Below the pieces are notes generated by a model, which saw only the letters and a list, made by a program, of their open reading frames with translations, was not told where the DNA came from and searched no databases. Made by a program: the position numbers and the translations under genes. From Notospermus geniculatus (taxonomy: Eukaryota > Nemertea > Pilidiophora > Heteronemertea > Lineidae), in contig NMRB01001745.1 in NCBI GenBank assembly GCA_002633025.1, positions 39,475-103,474 of the forward strand: DNA of 64,000 nucleotides. The letters are read 5' to 3'. Shown here one piece after another: positions 33,522-45,965 of this stretch (within the stretch, counting starts at the first letter, position 1; every line of letters starts with the position of its first letter).

Positions 33522-36457
33522 TGCTTGGTTCACTTGTTTATAATATCCACGATGCTGCCTTTGTATCCGAGGTTGTGAAATGCATTTTTCAGTTAGTTCA
33601 CTTTTTCAGTTCTTTATCTTTTTGTGCAACCTCCAACTCTTATTTTGCACAATTCTGGCCTTTGGCTCCCCTACTACTCCCATCAGCCCAGTTCGTCGAA
33701 CTTGGCACACAAGTGCCGATTCAAAAATTTATGATGATAACGTAAAATAACTCTCTGAAAGTCTATTAAGCAAACACAATGTCACAACACGAAGTCAAAA
33801 GTGCATTTGACCCTCCGGTAGGTCGCCTCCCTGGACTGTGCATGGCCAAAACCACAGCATGCATCTGATTGGCTGGAAATGAATATACCAAATTGCTGTG
33901 AGGTAATCATTCTCCACCAATCAGCATTCACCAACCCACAAGCGCACTGGGAACAGGCAGATCGAGGTGGGGGTGCTTATCCAATCGCAGCAGAAAACAA
34001 CAGCATCCCTGAACCGGGACAGCTGTAATCTCAGAAACCGAACGAATTCTGTTGAAACAGTCCTAGGACGTATTTTGTTCCCTTCGATATCGTTGGATGA
34101 CGGAACCGTTTGGAAGCTCCGGGCATGTTTCATCATTCCGTGAAGGGCAGGACATCGAGTTCGCCTCTCGTCATAATATCTGCTTGAGTTCTCATGGAAA
34201 TTTCATCATAATATCTGCTTGAGTTCTCATGGAAATTTCATTGTGGAGTGGTTCCTTGTGGCCAGCATTTCCAGTTCACCTATTGATGAATCCTTCTTAT
34301 AAATTGCTTTAGGCCTATGTCTTAACTTTATTTCTGTCTATATCTTGCGTTTTTATAGAGGTGCTTATCCAGTCGTAGCACAAAACTATAGCATCCCTGA
34401 ACTGGACTACTTCCGTCGTTCTTTGATCTGACCATGTAGTTCTTCTGGAAAGGACTGGTCTATTGATCCTTCTGGGTGTGAGGCAGGCCTACATAGACAC
34501 AGAAAAACGGATAGGCCTAATTAGTAGTCGAAATCTGCAAATAGTTTCTTCCAAGTTAAATTCAAATTTAGATTCAACTTTGACTGCCATCCTGCCCGTG
34601 AGGGCTACAGTGTCGTATAATCACACATAATGAGTGGGCATTAAAAGCACAGATTAATTATTAATACAAAGTACAGAATAGAAGTTAATATAAAAATATA
34701 CTATATTGAGAGAATGATAACATGCAAGTCATATTACTGTGATTTCCTATTCAGGACTCATTTTTTGCATAGGTGATAGCCACTGACTTCATTAGAAATC
34801 TTTAAAAAACGTTTGAAAACGTATTGCTACAATTTATCCTTCTTATAAATTGCTTTAGGCCTATGTCTTAACTTCATTTTTATTATCTATATCTTATGTT
34901 TACCCAATCATAGCACAAAACTATAGCATCCCTGAACTGGACACTTTATACACTAACATCGTTTTTGTACATCGGTTGAAGCAATCGGCTTGTCCGACGA
35001 CTGAGATTTTTTACGTATTTCCAACGAATACACTTTTACTGCGAGTTATTAACCTTGTGGAACCCTCTCAAGTGACGAGTTAGGTTTACTAGTTAGGAAG
35101 AGGAGAAAATGCAGTTGGTAGTCTGTCACTCGAGTCGTCGCCAGTGTTGGAATGATCTTCGACTTGCATTGTCAAAAAATACTGTGTATTTTACAGAAAA
35201 GTGCTGGCAGCAAAGTCTCAAGAACTACATGTATTCTGTAAATTTTTAATTGGTATTAGTGAAGTTAATTAACAATTTTTCATCCAACGGAGAGACTAGA
35301 ATGAATGCACAAGCGTAGGTTTTCACTCTAATGCCCGTAGGCTATGCAGCAACGAAGATTACCTATAATTTAGGTTGAAATTCCCTGGCAAGCCTGAACA
35401 ATTGAAAAGCTTTGGCTCAATCCTAGTTCAAGATTATCTTCGTTAGGATCCCAGAGCCTGCCGCAGCTATCTGCTGAGTAAAGAATCCCCAATTTTCATT
35501 TCAAAATTGGCTTGATATTATTCCCTGATGATTTCTAGAAATTCTGCAAAAAAGTTTAAAGAAATCTTGGTCATCTTGTAGATAGCCGCGAACAATCTCG
35601 GGCAATGTGGTAAAAACTTTGCACAACCTACACCACTCAGGCCCATTCAGTGTGATACCTTTTTTCGTTGGTAAAGGCGTTTCAGGTCACATCCGTTTTA
35701 AAATACTGACGAATGTGTATGACACGACATATGTCTTGTACACATGCTGACACAAAACGTCCAGATCCTGTGTGCTTCATATCATCATGATCATTAGTCG
35801 CCTGGACAAAATCTTTTCAGTGACAAGTTCATACTATTGCTGTGGTGTTAGTGAGATGCCCTCCTTTGTAGGGAATAGTCTAGAATTCCTCCTCAAAGAT
35901 TCGAATGTTAATGTATGTCTGTCCCTTGAATGTTGTCACATTGACATACCTATCGCGTCCCAAATGGTGTCTTGTTTTATCCCCATTTTCGAAAAGTGGA
36001 CGCCATCAACACGGTCCCTAACGTCATCGCAAATTGCACCCACGGTTGGGTCCCACACCTTCTGAAAGCCGAAGACATGGACGTTCTGCAACGGTCCTGT
36101 CAGCTTTGGCATGTCTCAAAATGATGGGCGGTCTGTGTTGAAGTAGCGGCGAAGCTCTTCACACAAAAGATCAACACGGGAGCTATAAACAGATTCCTTT
36201 ATTCCGAACTTGAGAGTTTTTACATGGTATATGAAAATCAGAGCTTTCTTGAGGATTTTTTGTGCCTTTGATCTGACCATGTAGTTCGTCTGGAAAGGAC
36301 TGGTCTATTGATCCTTCTAGGGTGCGAGATCGGACTACATAGACACAGAAAAACGTTGGAGTTTATGCCTAATTTAGTAGTCGAAATCTAACGGGGAAGA
36401 AACTATTTGCAAATTCAAATTCAAATAAATTCAACTTGATTGACTGCCATCATGCCC
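33522..36457. other. No gene recognised; short duplications
   Basis: CATCATAATATCTGCTTGAG TTCTCATGG is duplicated in tandem at 34171-34238. TATAAATTGCTTTAGGCCTATGTC occurs at 34299 and 34842. ACAGAAAAGTGCTGGCAGCAAAG at 35195 recurs near 39250. Open frames at 33521-33745 and 35772-36065 show no domain. Confidence 0.4.
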
Positions 36458-36753
36458 TACACTCCTCTCGCAGTGTTTTGTTCCGCTCCGTACCTACGCT
36501 TCACAAACCACTGCTTCGAATGGCCGGTATTCTGCCGATTTACCACCAGATGGCACCACTACTGTTCCCGCTGTCACGCTGGAGAAAGTGTTTTAGGATT
36601 TTGCTCAGTTGCAGCCTGATGGCGGGCGCTGATTGGTTGGACAGTAGTGGTGCCATCTGGCGGTAAATCGGCAGAATACCGGCCATTCGAAGCAGTGGTT
36701 TGTGAAGCGTAGGACTGGTACGGAGCGAAACGAAACACTGCGAGAGGAGTGTA
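36458..36753. mobile_element. 296-bp hairpin MITE with 8-bp target duplication
   Basis: TACACTCCTCTCGCAGTGTT and about 100 further bases are inverted at the right. TCATGCCC flanks it at 36450-36457 and 36754-36761. A related unoccupied sequence (ATCCTGCCCGTGAGGGCTAC) lies at 34588. The 8-bp duplication suggests hAT. Confidence 0.9.
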
Positions 36754-36774
36754 TCATGCCCGTGAGGGCTACAG

Positions 36775-37330
36775 TGGCATGAGTCTCATCTTTCTCAGCA
36801 TCCATAATGCCTGCAACCTGCATATATTTACGAAAACGTCAGTCATATGACATGCCTCATAATGGTCAGATTCATTGGCTGTGGCATGATATTTCCAACA
36901 GAAGTCGGGGACATAGTAATTTCTAACCAAATGGGTGTACTTACTGTGTTGCTGTCTTTATCAACATCCACAATGCCTGTAACTTGCAAATATTTACGAC
37001 AACGTCAGTCATATGACGTGCCTTATAACGGTCAGATTCGTTGGCCGTGGCACGAGTCTCATCTTACTGGAAATCCATCATGTGTGCAACATGCACATAC
37101 TTACGAAAACGTCAGTCATATCCCAAAATTAAAGGGAATAATTTTGTTCAGCATAAGTACTTTGGACCAAGGCATTTTGAGACAACACCCGACAACCGGC
37201 ATTTCCCACCTGCACTAAAGACCAGAGGTTACTGGACTAGCATACCGATGCAATTGATGACCGGTCTTGCACTGGTGGCATTATTCAGAATTAATGACAT
37301 GATCAAATAGTTGCGTCCGCGGGCGTGTGT
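36775..37330 (+). repeat. Tandem repeat of about 100-190 bases, first block
   Basis: The unit GTGGCATGAGTCTCATCTTT ... TATTTACGAAAACGTCAGTCATATGAC recurs at 36775, 36960 and 37045 and again at 39300-39490. A second copy of the whole 36.8-38.0 kb stretch lies at 39.3-40.45 kb (see AATGACATGATCAAATAGTT at 37295 and 39665). Confidence 0.75.
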
Positions 37331-37967
37331 CTGCGCGGTATCTGTGTCCTCGTCATCATCACTCAGTGTCGGTCCAGAATACTTCTGCCTATCTTCGCTC
37401 GTTTGCAATTCAGATATCGTTTTATGTGATCAACGGTGACTGCATCTTGCTGATGCTCCACTTCTCTTGTTTTTCCCTTTCGCGATTTTTCGGTTGAGGG
37501 ACGGATTCCATAGTCGGATTTGCTCTACAATACTTCTGCAGGTCTTTTCCGGCATCCAATTCTTGTTCTTTAGCTCACCCACTGGACAAATTTGCTGAAG
37601 TCATTCAGGTAACTTCCGTACTGGCCTCCTTTTCCTTTAATTCCTTTGAAACCAGGTCGTTTTCTACTGCTTTCATCCGTTCGCTGACGGTCGAATCATC
37701 AAAATCTGTTCCGCAAACCGTGAGCACCTTCCTGGCTTGTGCACATTTGTTGGGCCCGACGAGACATTTTTTCACCACCACTAAATGTCTGTAACTATGC
37801 ATAAAACTCATGTACATCATGTTCTGAACAACAATTGGGGTTCAGATCGTTCTGCTCCGATTGGTTGAGGTCTGTCGTGGTACGTTTTTCCATGTCGTCG
37901 CCGCAAACAAGCTCCTCCCCAGTGGACGTTGAGGGTTTCGTCCAGTGGACTAATTTGCTGAAGTCAT

Positions 37968-38624
37968 TTAAGGTAACGTTTTACCATTCTGGCTTCCTTT
38001 TCCTTTAATTCCTTCGAAACCAAATTTTTGATGATATTTGATGACTTCCCTATTGAAGATATCTGCAGCATCGACAAATTGCCCCCTCATCTCCCTGTGG
38101 TGCCTTGGCGGTTCAGATGGACGCCGTCTTCGCACACCATCTGCCTTCCATCGAGTTTCCTGAACTTCCAAAAGTTGAAGACGCCGCTGTTGTCCATCTT
38201 TTCCGCTCGCTGAAGTAATGCGTTCAGCCATCGTGCTTTAAGGTGAAAGGCCTCCTCCTTGATTCCAAACTTCAACGTCCTGTCACTTCTGATGCTGTAT
38301 CGTTTTAGGACGCTCGTTGCCATGAAAATCTTTATTCCGTATTCGTCCTTGAAATCGAAGGCAAGATCGACGATATGTTTTGCAACTTCTTCTGGACTTC
38401 GATGGGCCAGATCGTTCCCCCCTACTTGTACGATGACCACGTCTGGCGCAGTCTGGCGCAAAACTCCTCAATTGCTGTCTAACTCTATTGTACGTTTCTT
38501 CAGCCCTTAGTCCTGGGATGCCAAGAGTCTTAACTTTCCCCGCGGTCTTCTCGACGTTGAAGTCGGCTGAAAATCTGGCCAACCTTGCCACCATGCTCGA
38601 TCCGATAATCATTACTCTAACCAT
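37968..38624 (-). pseudogene. SGNH/GDSL hydrolase, two frameshifts
   Basis: Esterase/lipase-like fold. From ATG 38622-38624 the frame encodes VMIIGSSMVARLARF, with block I (GxS) serine. The second frame carries PDVVIVQVGGNDLAHRS (block III, GGND) and DGVHLNRQG (block V, DxxH). The frames meet at a 10-base tandem duplication GCGCCAGACT near 38445-38465; removing one unit in thought would bring them together. A second shift follows block V, after which a helical tail reads FVDAADIFNREVIKYHQKF. The length of about 200 residues suits a compact SGNH domain. The gene lies inside a duplicated repeat region and part of its C-terminus recurs at 40370-40450. Ngaro/DIRS-type and some CR1-type retroelements carry such hydrolases, so a mobile-element origin is likely but unproven. 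Confidence 0.7.
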
Positions 38625-38794
38625 CTTGTCTTGTAGCGTGTCTGTTCTCTGTATATCTTCTTTGATGCTCGGCGGTGTTATGGTGGCACAGCAAAAAGCT
38701 CCATCTTTTATACTCGTAAAACTACATCTGGAGCTCAGACACTCTGCCGATCTGCAAAAATACCGAGTTCAACACAGGGAATCAGCACAAACTC

Positions 38795-38938
38795 CAGGGG
38801 TAGCGAGCATAAAGGGGTCGTAACCCTACGTCAGGCCTAAGCCAGGCGTAGTGCTGGTCGAGGATAGGGTCGCAACCAGCACTACGCCTGGCTTAGGCCT
38901 GACGTAGGGTTACGACCCCTTTATGCTCGCTACCCCTG
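38795..38938. mobile_element. 144-bp near-perfect hairpin
   Basis: CAGGGGTAGCGAGCATAAAG GGGTCGTAACCC and onward forms a 64-base arm whose exact inverse ends at 38938, with a loop of about 15 bases. No clear target duplication. GC-richer than its surroundings. Confidence 0.9.
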
Positions 38939-39289
38939 AAGACTCCACAGGAAAGTCCGTGCACACATATACTGTGGTCGCGGAGTTATGCCGGAGTGGA
39001 CTCCATATCCAACCATTTTGCTGTCACCATATCACTTGGTCACACCGTGTCCTACGACTAACCACGATATTGGTTCCATGATCCTGAGAATGCCCCTAAA
39101 CCCAATATTTGTTTTTGGCCCATACTCAATCTTTGTTTTTGGCCCATACCAGCAAGGAAGCAGAAAAAGCAGTTGTATCTGTCACTAGGGTTGTCGACAG
39201 TGTTGGGATGATCGACTTTCATTGTTAAAAAATACCTGACTGTATATTATTTACAGAAAAGTGTCGTCAGCAAAGTCTCAAGAACTATT

Positions 39290-40450
39290 CTGTACGAAAA
39301 CGGCATTCATGACGTGCCTTATAATGGTCAGATTCGTTGGCCATGTTAGGTGTGGCACGAGTCTCATCTTTCCCAACATCCGTAATGTGTGCAGCCTGCA
39401 GATATTTACGAATTCGTTGGCCGTGGCACTAGTCTCATCTTTCTGAAAATCCATAATGTGTGCAACATGCACATACTTATATTAGGAAAACGTCAGTCAT
39501 ATGCCAAAATTTAAGGGAATAATTTTGTTCAGCATCAGTACTTGGACCAAGCCATTTTGAGACAACACCCGGCCTTTCCCACCTGCACTAAAGACCAGAG
39601 GTTACTGGACTAGCATACCGATGCCATTGATGACCGGTCTGGCCCTAGTGGCATTATTCAGAATTAGTGACATGATCAAATAGTTACGCGCGCGGGCGTG
39701 TGTCTGCGCGGTCTGTGTGCTCGTCATCATCACTATCATAACAGTGTCAGTCCAGAATACATCTGCCCATCTTCGCTCGTTCGCAATTCAGATATCGTTT
39801 TATACAATCAACGGTGACTGCCTCTTGCTGATGCTCCACTCTTTGTTTTTCCTTTTCGTGATTTTCCGGTTGAGGGATGGATTCCATAGTCGGATTTGCT
39901 GTACAATGTTCCTGCAGGTCTATTCCGGCATCCAATTCTTGTTCTTCAAGCTTGGCCACTGGACAAATTTGCTAAAGTCATTTTGGTAATTTTTTACCGT
40001 ACTGGCATCCTTTTCCTTTCATTCCTCCGAAACCAGGTCGTTTTCTACTGCTTCACTGACGGTCGAATCATCAAAATATGTTCCGCAAACCTTACTGGCT
40101 TGTGCACATTTGTTGGGCCTGACGAGGCATTTTTTCACCACCACTAAATGTCTGTAACTATGCATAAAACTCATGTACATCATGTTGTGAACAACAATTG
40201 GAGTTCAGATCGTTCTGCTCCGATTGGTTGAGGTCTGTCGTGGTACGCTTTTCCATGTCGTCGCCGCAAACAAGCTCCTCCCCAGTGGACGTTGAGGGTT
40301 TCGTCCAGTGGACTAATTTGCTGAAGTCATTTAAGTTAACTTTTTACCATTCTGGCTTCCTTTTCCTTAATTCCTTCGAAACCAAGTTTTTGATGATATT
40401 TGATGACTTCCCTATTGAAGATATCTGCAGCATCGAAAAATTGCCCCCTC
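39290..40450 (+). repeat. Second copy of the 36.8-38.05 kb segment
   Basis: Matches include CAGCATCAGTACTTGGACCA, GATATCGTTTTATACAATCA, CAAGCTCCTCCCCAGTGGAC and GATGACTTCCCTATTGAAGA, in the same order as 37130-38060. It ends where the hydrolase tail would begin and is replaced by another sequence with an open frame to 40608. Confidence 0.8.
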
Positions 40451-41166
40451 ATCTCCCTAGGGGGAAGTTTGTTCTGTCAAATTCAAAATGGATGCCATGT
40501 GCATGGATGTACACGGACGTGAAGGAAGCCGTTCACAAATACAAAAGAGACGATGAAAACAACTCATGGTCCCTCAGAACACGGCCAAGACAGGCTCTAC
40601 ACATGTGAAGCAGGTAGGAGGCCTAGGCGGCAGGCCTAGGCCTAGTTGAAGCGGGTCACTGTCCAAGGTTAGCAAATCTTCTAATATATTATAATTTCCC
40701 ACCCCAAGAATGTTCAGCACAAAATTTCCTGACGTGCACTTTGGTCCACGAAGTCAGAATGTCGGGAGTGGAACAGGGCAATCAAAGCACTTTAATGTGA
40801 TTTTTTTCACGGGAATCGTGGGTTCCATGGACGGGGCCATCTTGGATGACGTCACTCGTTAATAGTTCCACGCTGCGGAATGATTTAGCTTGGGGGCAAA
40901 GGTGTAAGCCAGAGCATCGCGGAGGCGTCACCTGGCGGAGGAAATTGTATCCTGCATCGAGGTTTGGGAATCCCCTTGGGGAATCCCCAATGCTGTGTGT
41001 AGTCTTGCGCAGCCAGCTGTTTCGTTCCGCAGAATTAGTACTGCTACGGATCCCCAGATTCGAAACAGCAGCGGCTGGGTTACCGAGACTGTGCTCGCCA
41101 ATTATGACCCATCTATCTATACTGTGCCGCTTTAACCCCCTACCGGTACCAGGGCTTCGTAAAAAT
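40451..41166. other. No gene recognised
   Basis: The frame ending at 40608 (WMYTDVKEAVHKYKRDDE near its end) may be a coding remnant but has no recognisable domain. AGGCCTAGGC words lie at 40619-40645. The frame at 40846-41172 is GC-rich and featureless. Confidence 0.35.
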
Positions 41167-41870
41167 GGCTAAAGTTTAGAATCCCCGATCGGAAGTTCTT
41201 CCGCGGTTCCGAATGCGTGATGCGGTCATTTAGGTGGCAGTCGCAGGTTGGAAGTTGAATCTACACGTGGTACCACGGGAGAGTCGAAGGTTGAAAGTTG
41301 AAGGTTTCACCTTTTTATTGGGAAGAGTCGAAGGTTGAAAGTTGAAGGTTTCACCTTTTTATTGGGAAGAGTCGAAGGTTGAAAGTTGAAGGTTTCACCT
41401 TTTTATTGGTAATAGTCAAAGGTTGAAAGTTGAAGATTTCACCTTTTTATTGGGAGTAGTCGAAAGTTGAAAGTTAAAGATTTCACCTTTGTATTGGGAG
41501 TAGTCGAAAGTTGAAAGTTGAAGATTTTAACTTTGTATTGGGAAGGTTGAAAGTTGTCATTTGATGCCTTTGGAAACTAGAATTGATGTATCTATGATGT
41601 ATAATATATAATATATATAAAATATATAATATATATAATATATATAATATAATATATAATATATAATATATAATATATATATAATATATAATATATAATA
41701 TATATAATATATAATATATATAATACATTATATATTATAATATATATATATTATATTTATTATATTTTATTATATTAGTCATATATATATATAAATTATA
41801 TATTATATTACTTAATATTTTATATTATCTATTATAATATATGATATTATATATTATATATACATTTATA
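41167..41870 (+). repeat. Copy B of the 28.0-28.7 kb leader, minisatellite and AT tract
   Basis: Leader 41170-41276, about seven GTCGAAGGTTGAAAGTTGAAGG units to 41555, then a TATAATA tract to about 41870. Identity with copy A is very high outside unit-number changes. Confidence 0.92.
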
Positions 41871-41879
41871 GTTATTACA

Positions 41880-42960
41880 TCATACAGGGTTCGTTATTGT
41901 CAGGAAATATCACGTATAATGTAAAACTCTCAAGTTAATTTTTTTAAAACCTGTTTTAAAAAAAAACCAATTAACTTCGTTTTTTAAAAAGAAACTTGGT
42001 TTTTTTAAAGAAACCTACTTGTTGTAAAATAAAGTTGGCTTATTTTGATACAATTCGCCATTTGTCCAATAAAAGGGAAAAAGTGGTTTTTTGCAAGCCG
42101 TTTGTTCATTTAATCAAATAAACCAGGTTTTTAAAAAAAATAGGTTGTTTTAAAAAAATTTACTTGTTTTTTTTTAAATAAACTTTTTTTTCTCAAAACA
42201 ACCAAGTTTTTAAACAAGAAACTTGGGTTTTTTAAATAAACTGTTTTTTAAAAAACGTAGTTTTTTAAAAAAATGTACTTTCTTTTCTGCAAAATGGAAA
42301 AAAATGTTTTTAAAAAAACCAAGTTTATTTGAAGAAAATTTGTTTTTTTTCCAGATTCTGTAAAAAACAAGATTTTTTTCCAAAAAAAACAGTTTTTTAA
42401 TAAAAAAACACGTTTTTTAACGGCTTGCCATATACATATGCATGTACATTATTTTACTCTTAACCACACACAGGGTTCGTTGCTGTCAGGAAATATCACC
42501 AGTAAGACTTTCGAAGTTTTCCTGTTTTCGGGTACAATCAACTGTACAACCTACAGCTTTTTTCCTGCAATATCTTACATGTAGTAGTAAATTCTTCATC
42601 ATCACGTTCCCGTGAGGTCATTTTTCTGTGTGATTCCCATTGCTCGGAACACACTGGGAAAAGTACTCTCTCTTTCTCTGTGTGTCACTCATTGTCAAGT
42701 CGCGGCTTATTCCGTCAATCTAATGCCACACTGGAACACGGGCATGTACCTTGATATGTGATGTCCCCCAACAGAAGATTCTGACGGAATAAGGGTCAGC
42801 TACAATAGACCGGACACCAGCAGTCAGGAACTTCTGTCACGAAATGTCCCCTGAACAAAAGAAGCGGACATCTGGTATCGGGAATATTAGATTCTATACA
42901 AATCACACATTAATAAATAAATCAAAAACGAGCCTGTCGATGGTGAATATGAAACAGTTT
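41880..42960 (+). repeat. Repeat domain unit 1: AACTTGGTTT words and CAAGCCGTTTG ends
   Basis: From CATACAGGGTTCGTTATTGTC, then a block of TTTTTAAAAA, AAACCAAGTTT and AAACTTGGTTT words (41940-42420). An inner part runs from GCAAGCCGTTTGTTCATTTA (42093) to CGGCTTGC (42428); its right arm is shortened. A second CAGGGTTCGTTGCTGTCAGG and a MITE relative at 42716-42905 follow. Unit 2 is 44862-45965. Confidence 0.8.
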
Positions 42961-43375
42961 CCTACTCTGTTGAAAGGAAATAAATAAATACTACTTCCTA
43001 CTCCTGTGGAAGGAGAACATGAAACTGTTTCCTACTCCTGTGGAAGGAGAACACAAAACTGTTTCCTAATCCTGTGGAAGGACAACATAAAACTGTTTCC
43101 AAATCCTGTGGAAGGAGAATAAAACTGCTTCCTACTGCTGTGGACGGAGAACATCAAACTGATTCCTATTCCTGTGGAAGGAGAACATCAAACTGATTCC
43201 TATTCCTGTGGGAGGACAACATCAAACTGATTTCTATACATGTGGAAGGACAACATCAAACTGATTCCTATTCTTGTGGAAGGACAACATCAAACTGATT
43301 CCTATTCTTGTGGAAGGACAATATCAAACTGATTCCTATTCCTGTGGAAGGATAGCAAACCTATGTCTGTCACAT
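42960..43375 (+). repeat. 35-bp minisatellite, array 1
   Basis: About eleven units of TTCCTATTCCTGTGGAAGGA then CAACATCAAACTGA. Confidence 0.95.
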
Positions 43376-43434
43376 TCTTAGTTTATCAATGTTCTATTTT
43401 CTTCACTACCTGACCAGATGTAGAACCTTAATGA

Positions 43435-43735
43435 TCACATGTGTGATTTTTCTAGAGAAAACCTGTGAAAAAAATCACACAATTTTGGTAATTTTTAAAT
43501 TGTCATGTGTGAAAAAAGAAATTCCCACATGTCAAAAAAATTACACATGTGAAATAATCCCATGGAAATTTCACATATGTGGCAAATGAAAATTAACATA
43601 TGGGAATCTAAAAATCACATGTGGGAAAATAAAATTCACGTAATGTAGAGATTTTTACATAATGCGAAAAGTCGTTTCACGTATGGGAATAGTTGTTTCA
43701 CATATGTGAAAAAAATTCACATATGGGACTTTTTC
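43435..43735. repeat. CACATATGTG palindromic-word block
   Basis: Words CACATGTG, CACATATG, CATATGTGAAA and TTTCACATATG recur about fifteen times on both strands with AT-rich spacers. The block lies between the minisatellite and the TIR element at 44017 and is absent from the second domain unit. No clear ends. Confidence 0.75.
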
Positions 43736-44016
43736 TTAAGGGCGACGTTCGCGATGGTGATATTTCATGGTACGCTGCAGATTCCTTCCGTGCATTTTTC
43801 GCCGTCCGCTACGCAACATTCATTATCGTCTTCACACGGCCCCCGCTGGCATCTGAAAAAGAGAGGGGAAAAAATGAAGGCAATCCGCACGATGAAGACC
43901 GTAGGTTGACACGAACTCACGGTATGCAGTGAAAGCGGTCAACTCCACCCTAGCGTTTATTTCCATGTCACATACTTGTTATATTCCACTAAATGCTGGC
44001 ATTGTTGGTGCCAAAA

Positions 44017-44826
44017 TGAAGGGCTTAGAGGCAGAGTGGGCTAACCCTCAGCCATGACAAAATTTAGTTTAGACTGTTATGTGACAGATGTGGATACAAT
44101 GTATTCATGGCAGAGTGGGCTAATCGAGGTCAATCATTTTCAAGGTCAAAAAAAATTGAGGACAGCCATTTCCAGCACTTCACTTTTGTACAAAATCAGT
44201 TCATGCCAGAGTGGTCTAATCCACGTTTTTTTAGAAGACGAAGCGCCAAACTGGTCTAACCCAACCATTAACCAATAGGTGGCTCCGCCAAACTGGTGTA
44301 ACCCACACCTTTCACCAATAGGTGGCAGCACAAATTTTCAAAATGATAGCTTTCAGGGAGGCTAAAGAGCTGGTTAGTATCAAACAGACCAAGGAGTGCA
44401 AGGGTTTGTGATTTTGATGATTTAATGAACAAAACCTCCAAGGCCAACCCCATGTACAATACATGAATAGGAGCCACAATATGTGAACCAAACAGACATT
44501 TTCAGCTGAAACAAGGCTTTGGTAAGAACGAGAAGCCAGGTTTACATCATTAACTCGAAATTAAGAGGTGCTTAATGCCTCAAACTGGTTATTAGCAAAA
44601 TGTTAGACCATATCGGCTACATTGCAAAATGCGAGTTGATGTTATGCCATAGTGGTCTAACCACTATTTGTTGATTTTTACCTAACCTGTTGGACATATA
44701 TTATCAATATCAATAATATTTAAAAAACAATTATGTGATTTTTTTTATAATTTAAAAACTTCAATGTCCATTTTCTCAAAAAAAAATTTTTGTGGATTAG
44801 CCCACTCTGGCTCTAAACCCTTCATA
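44017..44826. mobile_element. TIR element with GAAGGGCTTAGAGGCAGAGT ends, copy B
   Basis: Left end at 44020. The right end TTAGCCCACTCTGGCTCTAA ACCCTTC is the full inverse of the left. The interior words (GTGGTCTAACC, GCCAAACTGGT) point both ways. Highly similar to 28731-29636. It is flanked by TATATTATA sequence also present before 41880, so it was inserted in the AT tract. Confidence 0.85.
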
Positions 44827-44861
44827 TATTATATATATTATATATACATGTATAGTTATTA

Positions 44862-45965
44862 CATCATACAGGGTTCGTTATTGTCAGGAAATATCACGTA
44901 TAATGTAAAACTCTCAAGTTAATTTTTTTAAAACCTGTTTTTAAAAAAAAACAATTAACTTCGTTTTTTAAAAAGAAACTTAGTTTTTTTAAAGAAACCT
45001 GCTTGTTTTAAAATAAAGTTGGCTTATTTTGATACAATTCGCCATTTGTCCAATAAAAGGGAAAAAGTGTTTTTTTGCAAGCCGTTTGTTCATTTAATCA
45101 AATAAACCAGGTTTTTAAAAAAACTAGGTTATTTTAAAAAAATGAACTTGTTTTTTTAAATAAACTTTTTTTTAAAAACAACCAAGTTTTTAAAAAAGAA
45201 ACTTGGGTTTTTTAAATAAACTGTTTTTTAAAAAACCTAGTTTTAAAAAAAAATCTACTTTCTTTTCTGCAAAATGGAAAAAAATGTTTAAAAAAAACCC
45301 AAGTTTATTTGAAGAAAATTTGTTTTTTTTCCAGATTCTGTAAAAAACAAGATTTTTTTTCAAAAAACCCAGTTTTTTTTATAAAAAAACAGGTTTTTTA
45401 AAAAACCTGGTTTATTTGACTAAATGAACAAACGGCTTGCCATATACATATGCATGTATATTATTTTACTCTCAACCACACACAGGGTTCGTTGCTGTCA
45501 GGAAATATCACCAGTAAGACTTTCGAAGTTTTCCTGTTTTCGGGTACAATCAACTGTACAACGTACAGCTTTTTTCCTGCAATATCTTACATGTAGTAGT
45601 AAATTCTTCATCATCACGTTCCCGTGAGGTCATTTTTCTGTGTGATTCCCATTGCTCGGAACACACTGGGAAAAGTACTCTCTCTTTCTCTGTGTGTCAC
45701 TCATTGTCAAGTCGCGGCTTATTCCGTCAATCTAATGCCACACTGGAACACGGGCATGTACCTTGATATGTGATGTCCCCCAACAGAAGATTCTGACGGA
45801 ATAAGGGTCAGCTACAATAGACCGGACACCAGCAGTCAGGAACTTCTGTCACGAAATGTCCCCTGAACAAAAGAAGCGGACATCTGGTATCAGGAATATT
45901 AGATTCTATACAAATCACACATCAATAAATAAATCAAAAACGAGCGTGTCGATGGTGAATATGAA
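44862..45965 (+). repeat. Repeat domain unit 2
   Basis: Nearly identical to 41880-42960. Here the CAAGCCGTTTG part is complete: 45077 to 45440, with GCAAGCCGTTTGTTCATTTA and its inverse TAAATGAACAAACGGCTTGC. The MITE relative is 45716-45906. Confidence 0.88.
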
